Below, piece by piece: positions 53,261 through 63,796 of a DNA stretch of 64,000 nt. The DNA comes from Aricia agestis (taxonomy: Eukaryota > Arthropoda > Insecta > Lepidoptera > Lycaenidae), in the NCBI RefSeq assembly GCF_905147365.1, contig NC_056413.1, forward strand, positions 1,628,501 through 1,692,500. Reading direction: 5' to 3'. The position numbers were made by a program, and so were the translations under genes. The notes under the pieces are model-generated. The model saw nothing but the letters and a program-made list of their open reading frames with translations. It was not told where the DNA came from and searched no databases. Position 1 is the first letter of the stretch. Every line of letters starts with the position of its first letter.

Positions 53261-53879
53261 ATTTTCAGTAGAGGTATTCGAGTCGATAATATTAATAATT
53301 TCAGCCCGGGCAATTAACGTATATTGCAGGCCAAGTTATTTCAATTACATCAATATTTATAACCTTTAAATGACAGCTCCTCCAGGAATTATATAACACA
53401 AATATAGGAATTATATAGTACATAAACTGGATTTGTTCCATTGAATTGTTTCTCATTTGGATCGATATCTACAATTACATCAATATTACAGCAACTATTT
53501 TTAGGTGAAATTGTATCATGTTTCAGCAAAACATTTTAGTTATATCTATCACCAAAATCTATCACTTATATTTGTCAGCTGTTTGTAACTGTCAAACAAA
53601 TTATAAGTCTCAGTAAAAGTGGCAGAATTTGCTGTAGTAACTAATACCAAGCTGGTTGATCATTGATTGGCCAATAATTAAGTCTGTCACTTGGCAGTTG
53701 TTGAACAGTCTCTACATGGTCACTAAGACACACTTGCTCTATTTTATAGTCAACTTTAGATTTCATTTTCATTATTCTTGTTCATTGGCTCCTACCCACA
53801 TTTTTTTTTTTTGCAAATATTATTATTTACTAAGATATTACTTGAAGTATAAAAAGTGTTACTTACTTGTGTTGAAATC

Positions 53880-54057
53880 TGCGGTTGCCGAGTTGTTCCT
53901 GCTGTACTCGCGAACCAGCAGTTAGCCGCCGCATGACAGAGGCGTTGAAAAGTTCGACAATTGTAGCAGCGTTTATTCTTGGCTGGAGAGCTGCTGTCGA
54001 TTTTCCATCACTTGCACCTTTCCTCCAAGTAGACTTTCGCATTGGCTTGTAGTTCAT
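53880..54057 (-). pseudogene. gag: gag nucleocapsid remnant
   Basis: One minus frame contains KRCYNCRTFQRLCHAAANC. The C-x2-C and H-x4-C halves of a retroviral zinc knuckle are present, but the spacing between them is 7 in place of 4. The longer open frame here (64 codons) is shifted. Confidence 0.55.
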
Positions 54058-54203
54058 TCGGTAACCCTCTTATGACGCAAGATATTGAATGCTCGCCCTG
54101 GATGTTGCATTTCTTAAGCAGAGAGACTTATCGTGGTAATATTTGGTCATCGGCCCGCAGCCCGCTTTCAGTCTTCGTTTGAATCATCATAGCTTCAAGG
54201 CAG

Positions 54204-54413
54204 TCATTGTCTAGCGGACCCACGTAAACGCATTTGCATGATGAACTGTCGATCGGTAGGTACTGTTCCGTAAACCTCTTCTAGGTGGTCGATTTTATGC
54301 AGCCATGTAGCTACATTACAAGCGTCGTCTTCTGGTTCAAACTTTGGTATCACTTCTGCATCAGCTTGAGTAATTCTGCGTCGTTTTATCACTGGTTCAC
54401 ATATCACAATCAC
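54204..54413 (-). pseudogene. gag: gag N-terminal fragment
   Basis: The 69-codon frame begins near the expected gag start, with VIKRRRITQADAEVIPKFEP and ATWLHKIDHLEEVYG, then DRQFIMQMRLRGSAR. This is the wording of gag proteins of insect Ty3/gypsy elements. It then terminates, so capsid is incomplete. Confidence 0.75.
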
Positions 54414-54540
54414 TGTTGTTTATGTTAAAAAAAAAGAAAAAAAAAATCACTTTCTTCGCTGTCAATCGCAGAGAGTCTGAGCAAGTCTGGGCGTTCTTCT
54501 CCGGTTGCCAAGTCCCGCAGCATAAGGACCGGACATTTTT

Positions 54541-54561
54541 GAAATAATCCCACTTCTGAGA
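54541..54561 (-). promoter_or_regulatory. Primer-binding-site region
   Basis: In element sense the bases following the 5' LTR are TCTCAGAAGTGGGATTATTT. AGAAGTGGGAT-type sites complement tRNA 3' ends in some insect retroelements. The usual TGG at the LTR edge is not seen. Confidence 0.4.
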
Positions 54562-55040
54562 TGTTAGAGAATATTAAAAGTCTTGAATTATACATTGAGC
54601 GATATTTATTCGAGCAGAGTTTCACCTTACATGTCTCGAAGTTAATTACAGAATGAATCAATCAATGCAATATGGCTGGCTTTTATACCATTTTACACAA
54701 AAGAAACGAACTTCCGTTGACAATTCAAATATAGCAAAATCATAAAGAAATACATTAAAATTAAGAATGGCTAAGAATAAGTTAAGTACCTACATAATTC
54801 TAAATATTAATTAATGTACTTCTCATATTTTAGATAATATGAGAAGAGGAAGTTATAACGGAAGTAAATAATCCTCCCGCCCATTTATAACTAACTAATT
54901 GTCAAAATCAAGTACCTTACTTATTAATATTTAAAATATAATAATCACTTATTAAAATTATATATAGTGACTAACATAATATACTGATTTAAATAAATAA
55001 ATATAATATCATGTAGCTTGTCCATTGACATCCGCTAACA
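54562..55040 (-). repeat. 5' LTR of the larger gypsy element
   Basis: 479 bp, colinear with 48996-49474 without indels. One substitution seen. Confidence 0.93.
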
Positions 55041-55044
55041 ATAG

Positions 55045-55584
55045 TTGGTGGTCGTTCTTACCTCCATAAGAGTCATAAACAGGTAAACTGTGAGCTTATA
55101 TATAATGACGATAGCCTCGTTGTCGTTGGCACTTAGTTTATTACTTACTGTGATGGCTGGATGGATTTTGGCTTCCTGGATTAACGGTTAATAAGTACAT
55201 CTATCGTTGAATGGAAATATATCCACAACTAATGCCATCTCTGCCACGTGGCTTATGGAAGTCCTCACCACGGATCTGATGATGAACCAGTACATCATTC
55301 ACTCCCCGTTTCACTTCCCGCAGCGGCAGTTATGTCAGCGTCAAACGAGCGTAAATTTTGTGCAGCTCGGGAATGTGCTCGCCCGTCTTGTTCTATAGAT
55401 AACTGAATACAGCTATAAATGTCGCGCGGTATGGAATTTTTATAGAGATCTAATATATAGTTGGCTTTAGTTGGTTGGTTTCTGCGTTAACGATTTTATC
55501 TTCTTTGAATGTGAAGTTTAGGCTGAGATCATATTGATATTTCAGTTTCCAAAAGCTGGAAGTAATTGACAGCATGCTTCATGC
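55045..55584. other. No gene seen
   Basis: A 63-codon frame at 55207-55398 has no domain. Confidence 0.35.
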
Positions 55585-55705
55585 AGTGATGAGCTGGAGG
55601 CATACCAGCCAGACTGGCATTGGCGCAGGAGAGAGACAGATTGAAGTCTTTGGGTGAGGCCTTTTCCCAGCAATGGGATAGTTTAGGCTTATAATAATAA
55701 TATGC
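55585..55705 (+). mobile_element. RTE-type LINE 3' end fragment
   Basis: GTGAGGCCTTTTCCCAGCAATGGGATAGTTTAGGCT then (AAT)n matches the end of the 58867 LINE (GAGGCCTTTGCCCAGCAGTG GGAC plus (TAA)n). Strongly 5'-truncated. Confidence 0.68.
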
Positions 55706-55844
55706 AGTTGTAGTTGCTATAATTTATGCGGTTGTACTATATTATTATGAAGGGCTGTGGCAGACCAGTAAACGCCAAATCAATATCGTGTAGTCCTGCT
55801 ATAAAAGTTTCCTAAAAGCAGCGGTATAATATACAATAATAATA

Positions 55845-56195
55845 ATAATACTCCCGATTTCGGTGACGGTGGCCAGTTTCATTGAAACCAGGCCACGTAC
55901 GTAGAAGTAATTTTATAGTGCCCAAGTGTGTGCGCAGTACACAAGAGCACTCTCTATTCCTTCACTCTCATAACCCAGTGGGACGGACGAGCAACACGAC
56001 TGGCGAGAGATCAGGCGCAGGACCGACTTTTTACATGCCCATCCGACGCATGGATCATCTTATTTGTCAGACAATCAGGTGATCAGCCTGTATTGTCTTA
56101 ACCAAACTTGGAAATAACATGTTTCCAACGCGGGAATCGAATCCACGACCTCCGAGTTGAGAGCCACGCTCTTCACGACTAGACAACGGAGACGT
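55845..56195 (-). mobile_element. SINE-B copy 4, full length
   Basis: Tail (AATAATAATA) at 55838-55850, then CCGATTTCGGTGACGGTGG to the reversed head. The B box GGATTCGATTCCC and A box TGTCTAGTCG are partly changed. Full-length but on the minus strand. Confidence 0.8.
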
Positions 56196-56889
56196 CTATT
56201 ATTATTATGACAGCTGAAATCAATCTAAGGGACTCCGACCCAATAAATTCCTTGCTCCGACCATAGCGAAGATCTTCCTTACGTCATATTTACAGAGTAC
56301 TCGCGTAACGTGGCGAGAAAAGGAACTAACGCTTCTATCATACAAAAACGTCATTTTTGACAGTTCGCCTTTACCAGCAGCGCACATTGACATATTCATC
56401 TAAAGCCTTGGAGCACCATACAATTGCAATGACATCGACAGAAATAATACAACAAAATTAAAAAAGAGCCCAATAATCCTATATAGGGGTAAAACTTTAA
56501 CATTATTTTTTGATGGAGATAGTTTTTGTATGGAAATATTATACTCATCGTTTATCTTTGACCACTAATTGCTCATATAAATTTTAAATTATATGGGCAT
56601 TTTAAAATTTACATTAAAATAAACTTTATTCGGCAGTCAATAAATAACAACGAAGTTACTGCACAATTTATATTTATTTATAAATAAAGCAATTATTTAT
56701 ATTGACTTGACTGAGTTTCCGCTGCCGTAGGAGCACGATTTAAAACGCAATTTAAATGATATGTGGGCTTCGAACAAGTTTGAACATCGCGTTTATAAAT
56801 TCATACAAGTCCAGTTTAACGTATATAAAAGTTGAATTGAAAACAACGTGTAAAATAACTTTGAATGCTTAGACAAAATGGCGATGATG
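56196..56889. other. No gene seen
   Basis: AT-rich. Nothing supported. Confidence 0.35.
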
Positions 56890-57230
56890 ATTATAGCATT
56901 TTTTTTAAAGGGCAAATGGCCCACCACACATTCCCACCACTGCAACTCCTGTGTCACCAGAATCAACAGTGGTAACCAACCACGAAAACCCTTTGAGATG
57001 ATCTCAGGGATGCCCAAGGGACAAGCTAAATCTGTCTTGGGACCCGCAATGAAATTAATCAGAAGAAAGGTAGGAGGAGTAGGAGAAATCCAGTTTCCCT
57101 CCCCAAGCAAAGCGGGAGACAGCCAAATTTTCGTGACATTAATGTCCGAGTAAAGAGGGAAGCACCACGGAAAATAATCTGGGAGCACGGCAGTGCTCCA
57201 GTCAAGCTTTTTAGCAAAGGCCATAGCATA
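56890..57230. other. Unassigned moderate-GC segment
   Basis: Starts GCATTTTTTTTAAAGGGCAAATGGCCC and contains GGAGCACGGCAGTGCTCC, a palindrome (57182-57199). Overlapping frames of 91 (plus) and 143 (minus) codons show no domain. It looks like an old repeat. Confidence 0.4.
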
Positions 57231-57522
57231 CTTTTTTCAAAGCGGTTCGCGGCTTTTTCACACCCCCTTTATCCTCGATGTTAACAAAGCTGGGGATTTA
57301 GAATTTCGGTGACTAGGAGCAAGTATTAAAACTAGCTTAACCTCCAAATTACATAACATTTCGATATATAGTTTAATAGTTACGGATGATCAAAGTTACT
57401 ACATTTTGTCACTCACTGACTGACAGATCATCAAAATTCTAAGGTAATTCTAGCAGACTTAGAACCTTGAAATTTGGCAACAAGGTAGGTCGTTATCCAC
57501 AATGAAAGGAAAAATTATGAAA
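57231..57522. other. AT-rich spacer
   Basis: No supported feature. Confidence 0.3.
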
Positions 57523-57953
57523 CTGGCCAAGTGCGAGTCGGACTGGACAACCCTATGTGGTTCCGTACAGTAAATTTGTATGGGAGCCCCCCTTAAATCA
57601 CAAGTTTATGCACTTTTTATTACTTATTATTAAAGTTGAAATACAATTAAGTATTTTATGAAATTTTCAAAAACCTAACTTTTACCATTATGGATATAGA
57701 GCAAAAAAGGGCAAAAAAAAACGTGTTTGTTGTATGAGACCCCGATTAATCATTTATTTTATTTTAGTTGGACTATTAGCTTTTATAGCGACAACAAAAG
57801 TACATAATTTGTAAAAAATAAAATATCTAGCTATTGCGGTTCTCGAGATCTAGCCTCGTGACACACTGACGGACGACAGACAGACAGCGAAGTCTAGACT
57901 CATTAGGAATAGGCTCCCGTTTTCATCCTTTGGGCAAGGGAACCTAAAAACTG
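57523..57953 (-). repeat. Dispersed repeat, copy 2 (reverse of 9655)
   Basis: Starts GAAACTGGCCAAGTGCGAGT and ends CGTTTTCATCCTTTGGGCAAGGGAACC, with GTACGGAACC-type wording reversed and a GACAGACAGACAGC tract. More complete at its outer end than the copy at 9655. Confidence 0.58.
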
Positions 57954-58854
57954 AAAAGTATAATATAACTTAATTAAATAAAAGAAAAGATTTTTATGTT
58001 TGTGGCTTTGCAAGAACATTAAAAATGAGTTTCGACTTCATAATAATTATTTTACGTACAAAAGGAAAAATAGTGTTAACGAAGTTAACAATTAAACTAT
58101 GATAATTAAATTCGATTAAAATATTAATGAAATACACTCCATAGTCCATACTCGCTCGATAGATGGTGTAGCACTCCCTTTATATCGCGGTATCGCTTGT
58201 TTGCGTAGTATAATTATTATGGTTAAAAAAAATCCGGGATAGGTCGTAATACTCAATCGAAAGTAACATCGGTGCACGAATAACCTCCTGAAAGTTCAAA
58301 AGTTGTTGGGCTATCGTCATAGAATTTGTACTTTGTAGAAGTACCTACCTGTTATTATCAATTAATTTTACGACCTAGAATATACATCTAGAGATAGAGA
58401 ATGGGTGCTAAGCTAAGTACAGAAAAGTTTTAACGTGACCCCGAAAAGAAAAGAAACCTTAAAAAAAGAATTGAAATCCCACCAAAACATTAAATGTAAA
58501 ACAAATAACTAGACAAAATAATTTGCGACTGATTGGATTTATTGGGTACCATCGTCCACATGCGTCGTTACATACTAAAAAACACTTTACTTTTGTGTAA
58601 GTATGAACTACCCCAAATAATTATGAAGTTTTATATTTATTTTTCTTGTACTCATTGCCGACCCACTATAATAATTATAAAATAAAGAAAACTATTGATA
58701 AATTCACTGAATGTTGATTTAAATTACAAAATAAGTTGAAAGCTTGGCTTGAATGTGATCTGTAAACTTTTTTTCATAGATATATTGCATGGCAATGCAA
58801 TATTTTGCTTGGCTCCCTTTTAAATTTAATGTTTTAGTGGGATTTAATTGTATT
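57954..58854. other. No gene seen
   Basis: AT-rich, no supported feature. Confidence 0.35.
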
Positions 58855-58866
58855 AAGCCTACTTAA

Positions 58867-59995
58867 AACAAGTAATAGAAAAGTCAAATGAATTTAATTT
58901 ACCTTCATACATAGCCTTTATCGATTTCAACAAAGCATTCGACAGTTTATTTCATAATAATATTTTTTCGGCCCTCATTAATCAAAATATTGAAACCACT
59001 TATATAGACTTAATCAAAAAAACTTACCGAAATAGCTTAGCCGCCGTCAAATTGGAAACCACGGGCCCAAGATTTAAAATTGAACGGGGTGTCAAGCAGG
59101 GTGACCCTATCTCCCCACGCCTCTTTACGAGCGCCTTAGAAGAGGTTTTCAAGAAAGTCTCGACAGGTTGGGGAGACAAGGGTATTGTTGTTGACAGGAA
59201 GAGGCTAACAAACCTCCGCTTCGCCGATGACATCGTTCTGCTTGCCACGTCAGCTCAAAACTTACAGTCCATGCTACAAGATCTTAGCACGGCGAGCCTC
59301 GAGGCGGGACTTCGGATGAATCGATCAAAGACCAAGATCATGACTAACAGCACGAAACGCAGGGTCGAGATAGATGGGTATGAAATATATTATGTCGACG
59401 AGTACGTTTATTTAGGCCAAATAACATCTTTTTATAATAGACAGGACAAGGAAGTAGACCAAAGAATTGAGAAGGCGTGGAAAAGTTTTTGGTCGATGAA
59501 AGAACTTATGAAAGGAGACCTTCCACTCTGCCTAAAACGTAAACTTTTCGACATGAGCATCCTGCCCATCCTAACCTACGGTGCTCAGTCTTGGTCTTTG
59601 ACCGACCAACAGAGGTCCCGGCTCGGAGTTTGTCAAAGAGCTATGGAGCGCAGCATTATAGGTGCCAAAAGAACGGATCGTATCCGAAACGCTACTCTGC
59701 GCTCCAAAACGAAGCTAATGGACGTGGGCAGAAAGGCGGCTAGTTTGAAGTGGAGCTGGGCAGAGCACGTCGCTCGCATGCACCCGGACAGATGGGCACG
59801 TCTAGTTACGGAGTGGCTACCGAACAGTCGGCGAAACAGGGGCAGACCCAAGAAAAGGTGGCGCGATAAACTAGACGCTGCTGATAAAGAGTGGCAAAAT
59901 TTAGCAAAGGATAAAGACATGTGGAAGGAGAGAGGGGAGGCCTTTGCCCAGCAGTGGGACACCATCGGCTATTAATAATAATAATAATAATAATA
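58867..59995 (+). mobile_element. 5'-truncated RTE-type LINE with target duplication
   Basis: Flanked by the 12 bp repeat AAGCCTACTTAA at 58855-58866 and 59996-60007. It ends in (TAA)n (about 59972-59995), typical of RTE-clade tails. The 5' end starts inside the reverse transcriptase, the usual result of incomplete reverse transcription. A short relative is at 55585. Confidence 0.92.
58869..59975 (+). CDS. RTE LINE reverse transcriptase, C-terminal two thirds (368 codons, open)
   Basis: The frame is open from the 5' junction to TAA at 59973-59975. RT motif A is IAFIDFNKAFDS, the following motif is ERGVKQGDPISPRLF, the catalytic motif is RFADDIVLL, then MNRSKTKIM and EYVYLGQITS. The C-terminal region has ILPILTYGAQSWSL, the ARMHPDRWARLVTEW stretch, RGRPKKRWRDKL and the final EAFAQQWDTIGY. 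The endonuclease domain and N-terminal fingers are missing by truncation, so no own start codon is expected; the first TTG/ATG starts are accidental. No stop or frameshift seen. Confidence 0.9.
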   Translation, partial: QVIEKSNEFNLPSYIAFIDFNKAFDSLFHNNIFSALINQNIETTYIDLIKKTYRNSLAAVKLETTGPRFKIERGVKQGDPISPRLFTSALEEVFKKVSTGWGDKGIVVDRKRLTNLRFADDIVLLATSAQNLQSMLQDLSTASLEAGLRMNRSKTKIMTNSTKRRVEIDGYEIYYVDEYVYLGQITSFYNRQDKEVDQRIEKAWKSFWSMKELMKGDLPLCLKRKLFDMSILPILTYGAQSWSLTDQQRSRLGVCQRAMERSIIGAKRTDRIRNATLRSKTKLMDVGRKAASLKWSWAEHVARMHPDRWARLVTEWLPNSRRNRGRPKKRWRDKLDAADKEWQNLAKDKDMWKERGEAFAQQWDTIGY

Positions 59996-60007
59996 AAGCC
60001 TACTTAA

Positions 60008-60248
60008 TAAAATTTAGCATTATCTAATTACATTGTAATTTTTTATTACGAGTCAAAACAATTGGTTTTAAGATCTCTTTGATGTTACGAGACGACCGCG
60101 ACACCGATACGATATTGAGCCCTACGGAGTACGAACTATTTTAAGCTCTACGAAATGGCTATGCCGTAGCGATTGCTACGAAAGCGCGTAGCGCGTAGCG
60201 GGGCTACGTAGTTCAAAGCGCTATTATAGTATAAGGTGCCTGGGCCTG
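60008..60248. other. GC-patchy spacer
   Basis: 60160-60210 is dense in TAGCG/GCGTAGC words (GCGCGTAGCGCGTAGCGGGG) and may be an unlisted MITE core. No arms were delimited. Confidence 0.4.
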
Positions 60249-60250
60249 TA

Positions 60251-60371
60251 AATAAGTGGCAAAGCGCTAACGCTAACGATAACGCTACAAAATGTATGCG
60301 ATTACTAATGTCAAATCCATACATTTTGTAGCGCTAGCGTTAGCGTTCGCGTTAGCGTTTTGCCACTTGTC
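60251..60371. mobile_element. MITE chain member 1
   Basis: Ends AATAAGTGGCAAAGCGCTAA and TTAGCGTTTTGCCACTTGTC are inverted repeats, continuing through ACAAAATGTATG / CATACATTTTGT. TA at 60249-60250 and 60372-60373. A relative is suggested at 34026. Confidence 0.8.
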
Positions 60372-60373
60372 TA

Positions 60374-60601
60374 CGGGGGCTGACAGACGTACGAATTTAA
60401 AGTACGCGGGTTTTATGTTCGCGAACTTACTCGGTTTGCGTCGGTGACACGAGAATCGCTCACACTGGATTGCCATGCCCCCAGACTCGCGGCTCGCGGT
60501 CCGTGGCTCGCGACTCGCGGGTCTTAACTTTGCTGAGACACAGGCGATTAAGATCATCGAGCCATAAGTCCGCGTACTTACTCGCACGTCTGTCACCCCT
60601 T
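60374..60601. mobile_element. MITE chain member 2
   Basis: Ends CGGGGGCTGACAGACGTACG and CGCACGTCTGTCACCCCTT are inverted repeats, with GTACGCGG / CCGCGTAC inside. TA at 60372-60373 and 60602-60603, both shared with neighbours. The core is GC-rich (CGCGGCTCGCGGTCCGTGGC). Confidence 0.78.
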
Positions 60602-60603
60602 TA

Positions 60604-60798
60604 AGGATGCCAAACGAGCGTAACTTGTGAGTTGTGAGTCGCAGAATTTCGGTCGCGTAAATATATTTTCATACAAATCATGACTCACAAAATTACGCTC
60701 GTGTGAATCAGACAGGACTTTTGTATGAAACTAAATGCAGCAGAATTTCTACCAGCCGAAATTCTGCGACTCACAAATTAGCTCGTTTGGCCTCACCC
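60604..60798. mobile_element. MITE chain member 3
   Basis: Ends AGGATGCCAAACGAGCG and GCTCGTTTGGCCTCACCC, then GTGAGTCGCAGAATTTCGG / CCGAAATTCTGCGACTCAC. TA at 60602-60603 and 60799-60800. Confidence 0.8.
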
Positions 60799-60800
60799 TA

Positions 60801-60965
60801 AAGGTCAATTCAGACCGCAACGCAACGAGGCGAGGTGTGGTACGGCGCAACACAAATTTGTATGGATTTGTTAGATTTCAATTGCCTGAGACGTCTTGCG
60901 AATCTGTAAAATCCATACAAATTTAGAAATGCATCTACGCGTCGCGTTGCGGTCTGAATCAACCC
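60801..60965. mobile_element. MITE-F copy 3 (chain member 4)
   Basis: Ends AAGGTCAATTCAGACCGCAA and GTTGCGGTCTGAATCAACCC, with the internal TTTGTATGGATTTG hairpin. TA at 60799-60800 and 60966-60967. Confidence 0.83.
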
Positions 60966-61045
60966 TAAGTCGTAACAGTAACAGATTTTTACTGTGCTAT
61001 ACTATAAATAACAGCCATACATAGAGTTCTTAGTATAATTAATAC

Positions 61046-61211
61046 TAGTTATTTGACCGAGCTTAGCTCGGTATTCGATAAAACACGAATAAAATGATAT
61101 TTTCTAAAAATAATGCCTAGCTAGATCGATTTATCGCCCCCTAAACCCCCTATATACAAAATTTCATGAAAATCGTTGGAGCCGATTCCGAGATTCCAAT
61201 TATATATATAC
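61046..61211 (-). mobile_element. Helitron-E, near full length
   Basis: ACTAGTTATTTGACC, hairpin CGAGCTTAGCTCG, ATCGTTGGAGCCGATTCCG and the left end CCAATTATATATATA. The most complete compact copy of this family here. Confidence 0.68.
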
Positions 61212-61499
61212 AAGAATTGCTCGTTTAAAGATATAAGATTTACTTCCTACAATTTTCCACAATTTTGACAGTAAGATTTGAAATAAGCTACGTTAACTCC
61301 CAAAACTTGAAAACATAAACATTCAAAAGCCACCTTATATCAAAAAATACAGCGATATTTACCGTAAAACTTTCTGTTATGGCACTTACCCAACAGATAG
61401 CGGGAACTGTGTCAAACATATCAAAGGTGAAGGGATCCGCTCCGTATAATCTAAGATCGGAGTTTTCACCGAGGCCGTAAATCAAAGTTGAACAATACG
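61212..61499. other. No gene seen
   Basis: AT-rich. Nothing supported. Confidence 0.3.
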
Positions 61500-61900
61500 T
61501 CCCCCGGCGGGACAATGACGCACGCGAGTGATAAGAGTGCGCGATGAGCGAAGAGCGATAGGTGATGAGCGATGACCGGTAAGCGATGAGCGATGAGCGT
61601 TAAGTGATGAGCAATAAGTTACAGGTGATGAGCGATGAACGATGGGTGGCTTTGAGCGACAAACGATGAGCGAAAAGCGATAGGTAATCAGCGATGATGA
61701 TGAGGTATGGGTGATGGTGATGAGCAATAAGTGATGAAGCGATGAACCGTAGGTGGCTTCGAGCGACAAGCGATGAGCGAAAAGCGATAGGCGATCAGCG
61801 ATAAGTGACAGCTTTTAGTAAAAAGATGAGGTATGGGTGATGGGTGATGAGCAATAAGTGATAGGTGATGAGGGATGAGCGACAAGTGATGATTGTTTTA
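61500..61900. repeat. Degenerate GATGAGCG minisatellite
   Basis: Roughly 7-15 bp units (GATGAGCGATAGGTGATGAG and variants). A longer unit of about 115 bp, including GGTGGCTT.GAGCGACAA, occurs twice (61648-61700, 61750-61800). Minus-strand frames rich in HRSS and LIAH are by-products. Confidence 0.85.
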
Positions 61901-62407
61901 CTGATATAGTAACATAAGTTTTTTTCTTCTGTACCTAAATTTTAATTTAAATATACTTTTCGAATTGTTTTTCTAACTGTTAAATAAAGCTGTTATATAA
62001 CGACAAGGAGATACAACAATTTAATTAAATCTCTCTTCAGTATAATTACAATGAAATTCTATTCTCCACCACACTACAACATAATTCTATGCAAGGCTTC
62101 TATTAAATTATAGATTTTATGCAATACGGTGCAAACACGCCTAGGTGTGGTTGAATGGGTGAGTGAGAATGGTTGTATGAATAGAAATGTAAAATTATTT
62201 CAAACTCAGTTCCATTGCGGACACAATGTTTCGGAATCACGCGTGAATATGAATTCTTTGGATTTAATGCATATGAATATGTAAGTTCTAAATAATTATT
62301 ATTCCTTGGGATTCAGTTTAACCCATCAAGCCCCATAAGCACACGAGACACAATAGAATAACAATAGATTTCCAAGAATCCACGATCGAAGGATATATAT
62401 CCTTCGA
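61901..62407. other. No gene seen
   Basis: AT-rich. Ends in the palindrome GAAGGATATATATCCTTC (62388-62405) directly before the long-TIR element. Confidence 0.4.
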
Positions 62408-63556
62408 TATGTCGCAGGGAAAAGAAGATATCAGGGATATCCCGAAATCCCTAGGGATATCACGAAATCGCGGTAGATACCGAATATTCTTGTTTCTTAC
62501 GTCTTCTTACTAAACAAATCTAGTGATATGTCATTTCACTAAACTAAATCTAGTGAAATGTCAGAAAAGCGGATACCGCCGAATAAAAATCGAGCTACGC
62601 ATTTCTCTCGCTCGCTCTAATACCCACACGGGCACTAGTGGGAGTGAAACAAATGCGTCGCTCGAGCTGGCGCGGCTCGTGTGATTTTAGTCGTTAAATT
62701 ATTACGTGTACGTTAAGTTTCAATGCGATTTTCTAAATATCACCTTTTACGACTCTCGAGTTTTAACATTTTTTAATATTTTCCAGACTTACGCGCAAGT
62801 TACTTGCATCGTTCGATAGCCTGTTAAATGTATATTATGGGCATATTAATAACTCAATACCGATAATAAGATCCCTTCACGCTGATAATGCCCCATTCGC
62901 GTTAAGAGGGCGACTAACGCAAAAAATCGTCCTTCTCTCTTCACACTCACGCCCGTCTTTCATATGCCAGGTGAAAAAGGACGACGCGGATTCATTTAAA
63001 TAAAAATATTTATTTTTTTCCTAATAACTCGATAAATATGTAACATTTAAAAAATCCGCTAGGTCAGTTCCTCAATGATAGAATTTTATACAATGTGTTA
63101 AAATATTAACTTAGTTTATTCCACGGTTATGGCAATATGTGAAAAATTCGTGAAAATTAGATGCATCTTTGTGATCGAGAAAATTTTAAGATATCGTGTT
63201 TTTGCTAGGTCTGATTCTCGGAAATATAATGTAGTATCTATGTCTACAAAATGAAACAATTCGGGGCTTATTTTCAAGTATAAAAATGAATTATAAAATC
63301 GTCAATTTAGGGTTAGTCGCCCCCATAAGATAGTGATAGGGTATTAGAGCGAGCGAGAGAAATGCGTAGCTCGATTTTTATTCGGCGGTATCCGCTTTTC
63401 TGACATTTCACTAGATTTAGTTTAGTGAAATGACATATCACTAGATTTGTTTAGTAAGAAGACGTAAGAAACAAGAATATTCGGTATCTACCGCGATTTT
63501 GTGATATCCCTAGGGATTTCGGGATATCCCTGATATCTTCTTTTCCCTGCGACATA
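62408..63556. mobile_element. Long-TIR (about 220 bp) fold-back element
   Basis: The left arm 62408-62635 starts TATGTCGCAGGGAAAAGAAG and the right arm 63339-63556 is its reverse complement with few mismatches. Both arms contain ATCCCTAGGGATTTCGGGAT-type palindromes and CTAGTGAAATGTCAGAAAAG. No transposase. The centre contains a nested MITE-H. The superfamily is not determined. Confidence 0.85.
62906..63324 (-). mobile_element. MITE-H copy 2, nested
   Basis: GAGGGCGACTAACGC at the left and GGGTTAGTCGCCCCC at the right, with TTAA at 62902-62905 and ATAA (one change) at 63325-63328. Reverse-oriented relative to 35237-35670 and colinear along its length. Confidence 0.8.
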
Positions 63557-63796
63557 TATATTTCTTACTGTCTGACACTTAATTGCTTTCTTAATATAAT
63601 TTTGACATACTGAATAAATTTTGTATCTCCAAAAATGTATATCGACAAATTTCAAATTAAAAAATCGATCACGAAATTTTATTTCGTTAAATTATACTAA
63701 AATATAATTCAATAAAAATTGTTTCTTCATCACTCTCAATTTTCTTTTGATTATTTTAAATTAAATTTCAAGTTACACATAATTATGTAATTAATA

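Larger units (their letters stand above)
48996..55040 (-). mobile_element. Ty3/gypsy retrotransposon with ruined gag-pol and two minisatellites (6045 bp)
   Basis: LTRs of 479 bp at both ends differ at one site that I can see (G at 49398, A at 54964). ATAG flanks it (48992-48995, 55041-55044). The minus strand holds, in order, gag, nucleocapsid, protease/linker, RT, RNase H and integrase remnants, all frameshifted or deleted. A 45/53 bp tandem array replaces the integrase core, and a 15 bp array fills the region before the 3' LTR. Young LTRs with dead coding sequence suggest it moved using proteins of another copy. Confidence 0.92.

Noticed and set aside
56793..57224. 143-codon minus-strand ORF
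   Set aside because: A strongly overlapping plus-strand frame of similar quality exists, and neither shows a domain. The segment looks like an old repeat.
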